The notes under the pieces: generated by a model
Told to the model about the DNA's origin: nothing
The model's database searches: none
The model's input: only the letters and a program-made list of their open reading frames with translations
Translations under genes and position numbers: made by a program
Origin: Paralithodes platypus
Taxonomy: Eukaryota > Arthropoda > Malacostraca > Decapoda > Lithodidae
Direction: 5' to 3'
Assembly (NCBI GenBank): GCA_032716605.1
Contig: CM064509.1
Location: forward strand, 39,466,924-39,530,923
Length of the DNA stretch: 64,000 nt
Shown here: positions 11,341 to 22,350 of the stretch, piece after piece
Layout: every line of letters starts with the position of its first letter
Numbering within the stretch: position 1 is the stretch's first letter

Positions 11341-12701
11341 TTAATTAAGTTTAGTCTTTATTACTGAATTTGCAGAGTTAGAATTGGGTATTAGTTCCCA
11401 TTTTCTTTGGAAGTGATAATAGGACAAATTCCATGCTATGTGTTTTTTTGTTTTTTTCCTGTATTTGTAATGTATATTCCAATGTTAAGCCCAAATAGTT
11501 TTCTAGTTTGACCCCCTGACGTGGCTGTCCACAACACCCACACTACTGGGACAAGAGTGAAGGACAACGTGAATATTAAGCAGGTGAGTCGCCTCGAACT
11601 GGTGAGTCGCAGCCACTTCATGATCCGCCATACCTGTACATGTCACTAATGAAGGTAAGTGTCTCAAACTATTTGTCATGAATAGAAGTTTAACTTTATA
11701 TAATTAAACTTGCGATTTTCGTGAATATTCCTTGCCTAATAGAATTGAAAAAGTTCTGAAAAGTAGTTTAAAAATTGGCCCTTAATATATTTTTATGTAG
11801 GTCCCTATTACATCTAGAGACCCAAAGATGCGACTTGTGACTGTGCATTGGACCATGTGGTGGCCTTTCTACCTGCAGACACCTGTCTACGGGACGAGAA
11901 GCATGCATAAGTGACTGAGGAGTGGAGAGTTTGGCGGATTTGACGACGGTCTCAGTTTCATTAGTAATTAACCCGTACAGCCCCGGCGATGTATGTAACG
12001 CACAGCTCTAGCGACGCGTCTGACGAGTCACCCTAATTGCTCCGACCGTAACCTCAGGTGTAGCCACTCGAGAGGGCTCAGATTTGTATGGGAACTGTGT
12101 ACGTATCCCACGCAACCGTGCCGATGGTTGAAAACTCTCAAAGTCCACGTGCGTGAGTGTGCAATAACCTGGTTTTTTGGGGTAATTGCCCTCAATTTTT
12201 TACTCTTGTAAAATACGTTTTCGGGGGCTCTGTAGGACCATTCTTTAAGCTTTTTGAGCGTTTTTTTGTGGTTTTTCCTTCATTCCTAACCCATTCGCTA
12301 TTGTTTCTGGAATAAAACAATTTTTTAAAAACCGGCCGGGTTCTGGTGAACAAACTTTACAAAACTAGCCGGGGCTCCACGGGTTAAGGGGAGGTTTTTA
12401 GTTTGGTCTCTAGATATCCATCAAGCTTAAGATTACACCACCTTGAGCCCCTTTCAAGATAAATGTGTACATTTTTCGGTAGAAAAATTTCCCGGCTAAA
12501 AGCCGGTTCCTCTTAAATTACTGGCTCGCTATTGCTCGCCAGGATAAAATAGACACCTAAATTGCACCAAAATCATCAAAATAATGGGGCGAACATCTTA
12601 AAATTAGAAAAACAATGGGGCTAAACAGGAGGGCGAAAGGCGTCAAGAAAAAACTCCCTCAAGTGGAGATCTCCCCTTAATCATTGTTGTAAGAAGTCCT
12701 A
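11341..12701. repeat. array unit B3 with MITE insertion
   Basis: B unit enlarged by 416 bp (a 412-bp element plus TTAA). The remaining length, about 945 bp, matches B1 and B2. Confidence 0.85.
11972..12383. mobile_element. 412-bp piggyBac-type MITE
   Basis: TTAA lies at 11968-11971 and 12384-12387. Left end CCCGTACAGCCCCGGCGA and right end inverted CCCGTGGAGCCCCGGCTA give an imperfect repeat of about 16 bp, resembling the ends of the full piggyBac at 45142-49399 (CCC...CCCCGG). B1 and B2 show the uninterrupted site with one TTAA. No coding capacity was seen. Confidence 0.9.
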
Positions 12702-14216
12702 TTAATTAAGTTTAGTCTTTATTACTGAATTTGCAGAGTTAGAATTGGGTATTAGTTCCTATTTTCTTTGGAAGTGATAATACAACAAATTCCATGCTAT
12801 GTGTTTTTTTGTTATTTTCCTGCATTTGTAATGTATATTCCAATGTTAAGCCCAAATAGTTTTCTAGTTTGACCCCCTGACGTGGCTGTCCACAACACCC
12901 ACACTACTGGGACAAGAGTGAAGGACAACGTGAATATTAAGCAGGTGAGTCGCCTCGAACTGGTGAGTCTCAGCCACTTCATGATCCGCCATACCTGTAA
13001 ATGTCACTAATGAAGGTAAGTGTCTCAAACTATTTGTCGGGCAGGAAGATCCCCATTGAGATTGAGAGGCTGTGTAAGAAAAGCTTTGGATGATAGAGGA
13101 ATGACTATAGATCAGGCAGGGGAAGTGGTGGTGGACAAGAGTGAATGGAGAAGTTTAACTTTATATAATTAAACTTGCAATTTTTGTGAATATTCCTCGC
13201 CTAATAGAATTGAAAAAGTTCTGAAAAGTAGTTTAAAAGTTGTAAGAAGTCCTATTAATTTATATCGAGACTTAAATGAGAACCGCGCTATAACTTTCTT
13301 CTATAAAGAAAGTGGAACCGAAACTGATACAAAACTATCCAGAAATAATAATTTATTTCATTATATACCGTACTTATTATTTTTAGTTGTAAAATAGTTT
13401 AACTTTTATTTTGTTCATCTATTAGCAGTCCATGGGTTAACCCCTCCTGTATCGATGACGTCTTTGTAAATTTACTCTAGGTACTATTAGACTATTTTGT
13501 TCACTTTACAAATGGCCTCCAGCAATGAACAGGCTTCCAATTATCTCACTTAACCCGTGAACTGCCGGGAGACTCTTAAGAGTTCCCCCGGCGGACTGCG
13601 GGAAGACTCTAGCGTCGGAGAAAAAAAAAAATCAACTTTTGACATCGAAAAAAAAAATTGTATTTTTATTTATTTATTTTTTTTTTTTGGCCCCTGGGCC
13701 ATTGCAAAATCTCAGTCCTCTACCTCCCCCACTTTCCTCCTCCTTCAGTTATCACCTATTTTCCCTGTTATTCCCTTATTCTGAGGTATATTTTCGTGCT
13801 AACATTAGCGAGTTGCAAGCAGGGCGTTGTCATCACTGATAGCAAGCGAGTGCAAGAGAGAGAGAGCGAGTATCGATCGACTGTGTCTCAGTGGCCTTGG
13901 GGGAAATTGGCGGGAAAGCAGCTTGCCTCACCCATACATTATACAACTCGCGGGCTATATCTCCGATTTTGACCATCCAAACGCTGTTTTCACTCGTTTT
14001 ATTGTTGTTTCAGGTTAATACCTTTATAATCAACCCATAATAGGCGCGTATGGATAAGTATTAATGCTATTTATGGTAAAATGAATATTTTAGTGACGGA
14101 AACACCTCAAATACATGCGCACAGGGAGAGGTGTCTAATTACCCCCATGTGCACTTGTTAGGTTAACCCTTATTACTACCACAGATCCTTCTTAATCATT
14201 GTTGTAAGAAGTCCTA
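12702..14216. repeat. array unit A3 with short insertion
   Basis: A unit of 1515 bp carrying about 110 extra bases at 13039-13149. The rest matches A1 and A2. Confidence 0.85.
13039..13149 (+). pseudogene. small LINE coding fragment inside A3
   Basis: Extra sequence replaces 'catgaatagaag' of the other units. One frame reads 'CVRKALDDRGMTIDQAGEVV' and continues VDKSEW, which resembles the C-terminal part of a non-LTR ORF2. No target duplication or tail is visible, so it may be filler captured at a break repair. Confidence 0.5.
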
Positions 14217-14900
14217 TTAATTAAGTTTAGTCTTTATTATTGAATTTGCAGAGTTAGAATTGGGTATTAGTTCCCATTTTCTTTGGAAGTGATAATAGGA
14301 CAAATTCCATGCTATGTGTTTTTTTGTTTTTTTTCTGTATTTGTAATGTATATTCCAATGTTAAGCCCAAATAGTTTTCTAGTTTGACCCCCTGACGTGG
14401 CTGTCCACAACACCCACACTACTGGGACAAGAGTGAAGGACAACGTGAATATTAAGCAGGTGAGTCGCCTCGAACTGGTGAGTCGCAGCCACTTCATGAT
14501 CCGCCATACCTGTACATGTCACTAATGAAGGTAAGTGTCTCAAACTATTTGTCATGAATAGAAGTTTAACTTTATATAATTAAACTTGCAATTTTCGTGA
14601 ATATTCCTTGCCTAATAGAATTGAAAAAGTTCTGAAAAGTAGTTTAAAAGTTGTAAGAAGTCCTATTAATTTATATAGAGACTTAAATGAGAACCGCGCT
14701 ATAACTTTCTTCTATAAAGAAAGTGGAACCGAAACTGATCCAAAACTATCCAGAAATAATAATTTATTTCCTTATATACCGTACTTATTATTTTTAGTTG
14801 TAAAATAGTTTAATTTTTATTTTGTCCATCTATTAGCAGTCCATGGGTTAACCCCTCCTGTATCGATGACGTCTTTGTAAATTTACTCTAGCTACTATTA
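14217..14900. repeat. array unit A4, cut by gap
   Basis: First 684 bp of an A unit; the sequence stops at the run of N. Confidence 0.85.
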
Positions 14901-15000
14901 NNNNNNNNNNNNNNNNNNNNNNNNNNNNNNNNNNNNNNNNNNNNNNNNNNNNNNNNNNNNNNNNNNNNNNNNNNNNNNNNNNNNNNNNNNNNNNNNNNNN
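14901..15000. other. assembly gap (100 N)
   Basis: Exactly 100 N, the usual placeholder for a gap of unknown size. It falls at the end of a near-identical tandem array, so further units may be missing. Confidence 0.98.
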
Positions 15001-15245
15001 TATGTAAATATATATCTCTCTCTCTCTATATATATATATATGTGTATATATTTTTTCTCTCTATCTATCTCTCTCTCTCTCTCTTCAAACTGCTTCCCTG
15101 GAATGCTCTTCACCACTGACCTCTCAAAGTCAGATAAAAATACACAGTCTATAAATATACTGTATACTGTATATAGAATTTCTATATAATTTAATTTCGC
15201 TTTCATTATAAAAATATAATTTTTTTTTAATAATAATTGTCACCA
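15001..15245. repeat. (CT)n/(TA)n low-complexity tract
   Basis: Imperfect CT and TA dinucleotide runs (about 15001-15085), then AT-rich sequence. An open frame running into the gap is a repeat artefact. Confidence 0.7.
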
Positions 15246-15648
15246 ACAAATTACACTGATTGGCCCCTAGAGGTTTATACTTGTATTCCACAAATTACAC
15301 TGATTGGCCCCTAGAGGTTTATACTTGTATTCCACAAATTACACTGATTGGCCCCTAGAGGTTTATACTTGTATTCCACAAATTACACTGATTGGCCCCT
15401 AGAGGTTTATACTTGTATTCCACAAATTACACTGATTGGCCCCTAGAGGTTTATACTTGTATTCCACAAATTACACTGATTGGCCCCTAGAGGTTTATAC
15501 TTGTATTCCACAAATTACACTGATTGGCCCCTAGAGGTTTATACTTGTATTCCACAATTACACTGATTGGCCCCTAGAGGTTTATACTTGTATTCCACAA
15601 ATTACACTGATTGGCCCCTAGAGGTTTATACTTGTATTCCACAAATTA
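15246..15648. repeat. 44-bp satellite, about 9 copies
   Basis: Unit 'caaattacactgattggccc' + 'ctagaggtttatacttgtat' + 'tcca'. Copies are virtually identical; one (near 15555) lacks a single A. No unique spacers separate the copies. Confidence 0.95.
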
Positions 15649-15784
15649 AAAAAAAATAAATTAAAACCGTACATTTCCTGTTTTTATATAAGGACAACGC
15701 GATTTACCTGCAACTTTCATTAATAAAATACTCAGAGGGCACCAGAACGAACATTAATAAATTGGCAGGAAAGGAAATAATTAA

Positions 15785-16700
15785 TTAATAATCTATCTAT
15801 CTATCTATTGCCTGACGCCGTGATCCCCGAAGGGGTGGCCACGAACGAACCGCCCCCATGCACCTGTCCCCAGTCAGTCAGCCCCTCCTCCCAACCAGCA
15901 CCGCCTTCATCCATATACTTCCTCTCTCCATCCTTCCACCTCTCTTTCGGTTAACCTCTCACTCTCTGTCCTTCCACCTCGCTCTCATACACCCTAGTCA
16001 TTCTCTCGCTTCCCATACGTTACATGTGGCCGAACCATCTCAAGGTGTTCCTTTTCACACTTTCCAGCACATCTACATCCACACCACACCTCCTCCTTAC
16101 TTCCTCATTCGTCTGTCTATCCCTCCATGTAACTCCGCACGCACTCCTTAAGTAACTCATTTCCACCCCTCTCACTCTTGGTCTGAGTCTCTCCACCAAC
16201 GTCCATGCTTCGCTTCCGTAAGTCGGTGTCGGGATTACCACACTGTCATGCAAGAACTTCTTCACTTCCATACTGACCACCCTATTTCTTGTTACCGTAC
16301 TGCTTTCAGCATTCCTACAACCCTCTTCCCCTGTTGCACCCTCTCCTGCACTTCTTCATCCATAGTCCCATCTTTACTCAACACACTGCCCAAATACTTA
16401 AATGAGCTGACAATCTCCATAGCCTGACCATTCAACTTCACCTCACACTCTGTGGCTTCACCCCTTTCGAAGACCATAACCTTGCTCTTCCCCGCATTTA
16501 CCTTCAGATTCCGTTTATCGCACACTGTTCCAAACATATTTACCAGACCCTGCAACTCCCATTCATTATCGCTAATCAGAACTGTATCATCAGCAAACAG
16601 CAGTACAGGTAGCCTCCACTAATTTCCCTCCATTATCAGCGATACACCAACATCCACTGCTCTTCCTTGTATTTCTTTCAAGACTCCATCCATATTATTA
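15785..16700 (-). pseudogene. 5'-truncated LINE: RT palm to C-terminus
   Basis: Minus-strand non-LTR reverse transcriptase remnant. From 5' to 3' it carries 'LLFADDTVLISDNEWELQ' (catalytic FADD at about 16583-16605), 'NAGKSKVMVFERG', 'FKYLGSVLSKDG', then after a frameshift near 16280-16295 'YGSEAWTLVERLRPRV' and 'NTLRWFGHM'. The last two are the thumb and C-terminal signatures of many arthropod LINEs. A stop lies just upstream of FADD. The coding-strand 3' end reaches a (GATA)n-type tract at about 15787-15808. No endonuclease is present. Clade not assigned. Confidence 0.8.
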
Positions 16701-16774
16701 TTATTTAATAATAACTAACGGTATTCTAAACACTGGTAGACTAATATAATTATTAATGGTATTGAAGTTGCTGC

Positions 16775-16776
16775 TG

Positions 16777-16819
<43 letters not shown>

Positions 16820-16862
16820 TACTACTACTAATAATAATAATAATATAAGTAATAATAATAAC
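16775..16862. repeat. (ACT)n / (AAT)n microsatellite
   Basis: Triplet runs of ACT/TAC followed by AAT. Confidence 0.9.
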
Positions 16863-17029
16863 AACAACCAGGGGGTAGATTTGGAAAATGACAGCCCATT
16901 TTCTCTAGCCCTTTCTGAGTTACTGAGGTTAGGGGTCAGGATTTCTGGCCTACCTATACTGAATGGACTATAGTGGACGAATATGAAGGCTAGTCACATC
17001 TATATTTAGTAACTAAAACCTAGAACCGA

Positions 17030-17360
17030 CGTGTGTGGGTGTGGGTTTGTGGGTGGGTGTGGGTTTGTGGGTGTGGGTTTGTGGGTGGGTGTGGGTTTGT
17101 GGGTGGGTGTGGGTTTGTGGGTGGGTGTGGGTTTGTGGGTGTGGGTGTGGGTTTGTGGGTGGGTGTGGTTTTGTGGGTGGGTGTGGGTTTGTGGGTTTGT
17201 GTGTGGGTGTGGGTGGGTGGGTGTGGGTTTGTGGGTGGGTGTGTTGGTTTGTGGGTGGGTGTGGGTTTGTGGGTATGTGTGTGTTGGTTTGTGGGTGGGT
17301 GTGGGTTTGTGGGTGGGTGTGGGTTTGTGGGTGGGTGTGGGTTTGTGGGTGTGGGTGCAT
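17030..17360. repeat. G-rich GTGGGTTT minisatellite
   Basis: Variants of 'gtgggtgtgggtttgtgggt' fill 330 bp, with a GGG triplet every few bases on the plus strand. G-quadruplex formation is plausible. All six frames are open only because the repeat lacks stops; these are not genes. Confidence 0.9.
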
Positions 17361-17811
17361 GCTTGTCTATCCGCCACCCATGACCGACGTATGTGGGTGC
17401 TGGTTTGTTTATGTGGGTGTGGGTGGGTGGGTGGGTGTGTGGATGCCCATTGAGGTCATTCAAGGATTATTCGAAACTAAACATTGTGAATGGCCTAATT
17501 AGATCCTGGAAATTATTTCGGGTGGTCACACTGTCCTCTCTCCTGTGTCTAGCAATCAAAATCACTATCTATCTATCTATCTATCTATTTACTCAGGTCC
17601 AATCCCCACTTTTCCTAAAAAAAAATCCAATTTATTTTTACGACTTACAAAAAATGCCAGATAACATGAGCGCCCCAATCGGAAGGAATTAGTAACGCAC
17701 GATTAAACAAATAGTCAACCTGACAAAATATAACTTGTCTTCCCAAATTACTGTTCTGTGTGTACTCTCCCCCCACCCTCTGTTTCTCCGTAAACAACTA
17801 CCGGGCAACTA
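17361..17811. other. spacer with (CTAT)n
   Basis: No gene seen. A short (CTAT)n tract lies near 17563-17588. Confidence 0.5.
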
Positions 17812-18010
17812 AAGCCCATACCACACGAGAGCTTTTATAGTAAACATTTGTCTGGCAACATTTCTGGAGTAATTTGCACTGGTATCGGAAACTAGACTGG
17901 CGATAGATGAACTTAGGTGACCGAAATATATCAAATGTTGACCTCACAAGCTGCCAAACCAGTGTTGAGGATAAACGTTGAGGGAAAAAGCACTTGTGTG
18001 ATACCAGGCA
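17812..18010. mobile_element. Harbinger-like MITE, family H2
   Basis: Left 'ataccacacgagagctttta' and right, inverted, 'gtatcacacaagtgcttttt' form imperfect terminal repeats around 199 bp. The core 'gcactggtatcggaaactag' recurs at 20455-20475 in a second, interrupted copy (about 19905-20600). CACAC-bearing ends are common in PIF/Harbinger MITEs; no clear target duplication was identified. Confidence 0.6.
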
Positions 18011-18286
18011 ACAACTAACTAACTAAGGGGGGGTGCCTGATGAAGTAATAATGATAACTAATGCCTTGATAAGTCACATTCAAGTGAAAGAGTTTTTAGA
18101 TAAATCTTGAGCAGGGGGAGAGGCTTGGATATTACAACCATGCTTCCCTACACCGGTCCTGTAGCCTTCCTTGCTATAACTACTATAGTTTGTTTTCTTT
18201 TAGCTGGCAAGATACCGACTTATCAGCTATTATAAAGAAAATAACGCAAATAAGGAAGACACTTAGCCTTTTATTAATCACATGGG

Positions 18287-18287
<1 letters not shown>

Positions 18288-18351
<64 letters not shown>

Positions 18352-18480
18352 GCAAAACCTATCTTTATAGTTTAATTATAATAATAATATTTACATATAA
18401 CTTTAGTTCTCGGTCTAGTCTCTTGCTGATCAATCTCTCTCTCTCTCTGTATGTCTGTCTCTTTCTGTCTGTTAGTCTGT

Positions 18481-18568
<88 letters not shown>

Positions 18569-18570
18569 GC
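18288..18570. repeat. two long (CT)n tracts
   Basis: Nearly pure CT at 18288-18348 and again at about 18481-18567, with a shorter run between. Serine/leucine-rich open frames here are repeat artefacts. Confidence 0.95.
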
Positions 18571-18727
18571 TCATATATTATGGGAGGCCGTGAGGTCATC
18601 CAGACACACCTTATGTAGGCCTACACGGAACCTCACCATCATACATGTACACACAATACATATAAATCCACATACACATAAATCCACATACATAATAGAA
18701 AATATGCTTTGTATATATATATTTTAA

Positions 18728-18910
18728 CCCCTTCTGTACCGGTGCCGTCCTTTTAACTTTATTCCGGCTACTATTAGACGATTTTACTGCGCTTAAAAAG
18801 CACCGTCAGCAATTAAAAGGCTTCGAACTATTTCACTTAACCCTTTTAACTACCACACATCCTTCCTAAGCTGCATAATACGTATCTCAACCAACTCTTT
18901 TAATTACCGT
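18728..18910. mobile_element. M3-family TTAA MITE, one end
   Basis: Starts at TTAA 18724-18727 with CCCCTTCTGTACCGGTGCCG, matching the inverted right end of the complete M3 copy (25258-25464). The other end is not clean. Confidence 0.6.
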
Positions 18911-18954
18911 ACCACACAGTCTTCCTAAACTGCATAATATTGTCTAAATATAGT

Positions 18955-19075
18955 TAGAACAAATATAACACAAGTCGCTTTTCTACCGAAAAATTTACAC
19001 ATGTAACTCGAAGAGGGATCTAGGGGGTGTTTGTTAAAGCTTGATGAAGGTCTAGGGAGGAAACTAAAAATATAA
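18955..19075. mobile_element. M1 MITE fragment
   Basis: Contains 'ttctaccgaaaaatttaca' and 'agcttgatgaaggtctaggg', matching the right half of M1 copies. It does not reach a TTAA end. Confidence 0.55.
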
Positions 19076-19119
19076 TAAGATGAATAAATAGGCCTATGCA
19101 AATAAATATGCCCATACCC

Positions 19120-19560
19120 CCTTAAGAGCCAAATAGTTATAGAGGTAACTGTATAGAGCCCTACATTCTGGAGACTACTGAAGGAGTTACTGATTAAGGG
19201 CTGGAGACAGAAAAAAAAAACAATGTGACGGTCCTAAGGAACAGAGGAGAGGGGGGGGGGGGGAGAGAGAGATAGAGATAGAGAGAGAGTGTGTGAGAGA
19301 GAGAATCGCAAACACAGAGCCAAGTAGTTATAGAGGTAAAACAAAAAAATAGAGCCCTAGACTCTGGAGACTACAGATAGAGTTACTGATGAAGGGCCTG
19401 GAGACAGAAAAAACACTGTATGTGAGTCCTAATGAACAGGGTGTGGGGGGAGAGAGAGAGAGAGAGAGTGTATGGGTGTGAGTGGGTGTGTGAGAGAGAG
19501 TGTGTGTGTGTGTGTGTGTGTGAGAGAGTGAGAGAGAAACAGACAGACAGAGACAGTGAG
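19120..19560. repeat. duplicated 110-bp block with GA/GT tracts
   Basis: The block 'gccaaatagttatagaggta' to 'ctggagacagaaaaaa' occurs at about 19129-19220 and 19318-19412. Each copy is followed by G-runs, (GA)n and (GT)n. Confidence 0.75.
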
Positions 19561-19759
19561 TGAGAGTGAGGAGAGAGAAGAGAAAAATGAGAGGATTACA
19601 TGGGTGAGAAAGGAGGGAAGGGGTGAGGGGTGGCAGGGCAGGAGAGAGGAAGGGAGGAGAGAGAAAGGGGGAAGGGGGAGGGGGATAGAAGATTGTAGAA
19701 GTTATCCTGTCTATGAGCTTAGTGGAGGAGGAGGAGGAAGAAGAAAAGGATGGGGCCTA

Positions 19760-19879
<120 letters not shown>

Positions 19880-19950
19880 AAGGCAAACCTGGTCAAAATA
19901 CAGTACCCGGTATCACACGAGAGCTAGTATAGTCAACATTCGACGATTAA

Positions 19951-20176
19951 CCCTCTCACGTTCTTGACGCAATTTTGAGCCTATTAGGGATACTTTAAAG
20001 CCTTGGTTACCATCAGGGGTATTTAGAAACCTTTAGTTTAGTTACTTCAACCTCTGCAGTTGTCTTTGAGTAGCTGTGGGCAGAAAACTAATTTTGGAGA
20101 GGTAATTATATGACTGAGATAACTATTTATTATTGCTAATCTGGCAACCTCTGCGTCATAAAAACGTGAAAGAGTT
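19951..20176. mobile_element. M2 MITE copy
   Basis: TTAA at 19947-19950 and 20177-20180. Carries one internal 'catcaggggtatttagaaac' phrase. It sits inside the H2 element whose other half resumes after 20395. Confidence 0.75.
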
Positions 20177-20184
20177 TTAATTAA

Positions 20185-20396
20185 CCCCTATACAGTCCCG
20201 GTGACATCTTTGGCACTGTATTCTGGCAACTATTAGACGATCTTATTCAGCTTAGGAAGGATGTCTACCAATAAAAAGGCTACAGACTATCTACATTCTT
20301 CCTTTCAGCTACCACTATATCCTTCCTAAACTTAATAAAATCGTCTAAATGTAGCTGAAATCAAATAATAAAAGACGTCGCCGGAACAGTAAGAGT
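20185..20396. mobile_element. M3 MITE copy
   Basis: Begins directly after TTAA 20181-20184, which abuts the TTAA ending the M2 copy. Left end CCCCTATACAGTCCCGGTGA; right end 'gacgtcgccggaacagtaag'. The right TTAA has decayed to TTGA. Confidence 0.7.
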
Positions 20397-20398
20397 TG

Positions 20399-20454
20399 AC
20401 AATTTGCTGACAACATTTCTGGAATATATTCCAGAAATGTTGTCAGCAAATTGT
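20399..20454. repeat. perfect 56-bp palindrome, no spacer
   Basis: The left arm begins 'acaatttgctgacaacattt' and the right arm ends 'aaatgttgtcagcaaattgt'. Every base pairs across the centre between 20426 and 20427. The H2 copy at 17.85 kb has only one orientation ('ggcaacatttctgga'), so the palindrome is an inverted duplication private to this copy. Confidence 0.95.
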
Positions 20455-20850
20455 TGCACTGGTATCGGAAACTAGACTGATGGTAGATGAATTTAGGTAA
20501 CCGAAATATCTTACATTAAAGTTGACCTCATAAGCTGCCAGACCAGTGTTAAGGATAAATAAGGAGCAAAGGACAACATTATTTGAAGACTAGGAATAAA
20601 CGGGAAAATATACTTCGGTTATTAGTACGGCATAGTACGGTTTGTTTATACTGCTGCATCCCCTTCTCCCGCATGTTTAGCCCACACTTTTGACATTTTA
20701 AGGGGTTTTCCTCATCCTCAACCATCATTCATATGATCAATGTAATTTCAAAACTATGATAAGATACCGGTACTCAATCCTCAAATTCAATTACCATTAT
20801 CAATTTCATCATTAGCAAAAATTAGCCTCCAGGGTGGCAAAGCAGACTAA

Positions 20851-21069
20851 TTGACCACTTGCGAGTTTCAGGCTATAAGGAAGTTGGAGCCGTGAACATC
20901 GATATTAAACAGAAATGCAATAATAATGTAGGTTTCTCATGGATTAATGTTAAATTGGGTTTTATGTATTTATAAATGTACTACAACTGTATTTTAGCTG
21001 GTTAATTCGGTTAAATATCGTTGTCTACAGCTCCAACTTCCTTATAGAATGAAACTCGCAAGTCGGCAA
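20851..21069. mobile_element. MITE family M4 (TTGACCACTTGCGAG ends)
   Basis: Left TTGACCACTTGCGAGTTTCA and right, inverted, TTGCCGACTTGCGAGTTTCA, each extending into 'taaggaagttggagc', give terminal inverted repeats of about 43 bp. Other copies are at 61054-61276 and, interrupted, from about 60664. The 61 kb copy has clean TTAA flanks; this one does not. Confidence 0.8.
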
Positions 21070-21122
21070 TTTTGTTTTAAGACTTGAATGAATATGAGCA
21101 GGAATATAAGAAAAGTACCATG

Positions 21123-21222
21123 AAATAACATTGTTTTGGTAATTTTAAATAACATTGTTTTGGTAATTTTAAATAACATTGTTTTGGTAATTTTAAATAA
21201 CATTGTTTTGGTAATTTTATCA
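21123..21222. repeat. 24-bp tandem repeat, 4 copies
   Basis: Unit 'aaataacattgttttggtaa' + 'tttt', four near-perfect copies. Confidence 0.9.
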
Positions 21223-21832
21223 CTTCCAAAGACATACTATGGACTATACACCACAATTGTATCTTTACATATACCGGTATTAAAATAATGACTAAAAATA
21301 TTCGTTTGACACCCTGCGAGCCTCTAACTTTATCATCCAGAATAAACCAAATCATCGCTTCACCCGAGTCGCGTTAGTCACACACCATTAAACAATCCAA
21401 ACACAAGGTGAGAAAATATGTCCTAAAATAAAAGTTGACACGAAAAGAAAAGAAGGGAGGGATGAACGAGAAAATTATACCGAACCCCGACAAGAAATAG
21501 GTAGAAAGACGCTTCGGATGGACTGCTAATATTTTTTTCCCGCGTTTTCTATGGGTTTGTTTACGTCGCTTAGTTTCCGGCGTGTTTTCGTTTCCGTCCT
21601 CCTTTCCGTTTTTTCCTTGACACCTATAAATCCAGCATTTTACGTATTAAGGGTTCTTACAACTTATATTTATAAAAAAAAAAACATAGTTTTAAACAAG
21701 TTTAAAGCAAAGTACACCGCTAGTAAGGGCCTGTGTTAGCCAATGTAACAGTTGAGTATCATGTTTCCCACATCCATGAGTTACTAGGGTATTTTTCCAC
21801 TGTATAATATATATATATATATATACTGTATA
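21223..21832. other. no feature recognised
   Basis: Mixed AT-rich sequence; a short (TA)n run lies at about 21806-21830. A 62-codon open frame at 21551-21739 has no recognisable similarity. Confidence 0.4.
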
Positions 21833-21836
21833 TTAA

Positions 21837-22136
21837 CCACTTCAGACTCATATGACGCAGAGGTTGCCAGATTAGCAATAAGAAATAGAGTTCTCTCACT
21901 CTTATAATTACCTCTCCAAAATTAGTTTTCTGCCCACAGCTAACTCAAAGACAACTGCAGAGGTTGAAGTAACTAAACTAAAGGTTTCTAAATACCCCTG
22001 ATGGTAACAAAGGCTTTAAAGTATCCCCAATAGGCTCATAAGTAACTAAACTAAAGGTTTATAAATACCCCTGATGGTAACAAAGGCTTTAAGGTATCCC
22101 TAATCGGCTCAAAATCGCGTCATATGTCTGAGAGGG
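21837..22136. mobile_element. M2 MITE copy (inverted)
   Basis: TTAA at 21833-21836 and 22137-22140. Two tandem copies of the internal phrase 'taactaaactaaaggttt(c/a)t'. Non-coding. Confidence 0.85.
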
Positions 22137-22297
22137 TTAAGAGTATGACAACTATATAGCTAATACTACAGACAAGTAAACAATAGAACAGAAGGAAGGG
22201 AATGACAGAACACAAAACAAAGAGTAAATAAATGAGGACCTCTAGAAAGGGTGGAAGCTACGTTAAAAGATAAACACGCTAACAAATAGACAGGACT

Positions 22298-22316
22298 GAA
22301 TGATGGAGAGAGAGAA

Positions 22317-22350
<34 letters not shown>

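Larger units (their letters stand above)
5470..14900. repeat. higher-order tandem array of A and B units
   Basis: Seven consecutive units each begin 'ttaattaagtttag', at 5470, 6891, 8990, 9925, 11341, 12702 and 14217. All share a first module of about 430 bp ('cagagttagaattgggtat', 'gacgtggctgtccacaac', 'gtcgcctcgaa'). They then continue as type A (about 1.4 kb) or type B (about 0.94 kb). The order is A-B-B-A-B-A-A, and the last unit runs into the assembly gap. The small open frames that recur in each unit follow the repeat, start at non-ATG codons and break between copies, so I do not call genes. Confidence 0.9.

Noticed and set aside
15246..15648. CRISPR-like appearance of identical 44-bp repeats
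   Set aside because: No unique spacers; direct head-to-tail satellite in a eukaryotic context.
17006..17463. Six overlapping open frames of 115-155 codons
   Set aside because: Product of the GTGGGTTT repeat; all frames are open at once.
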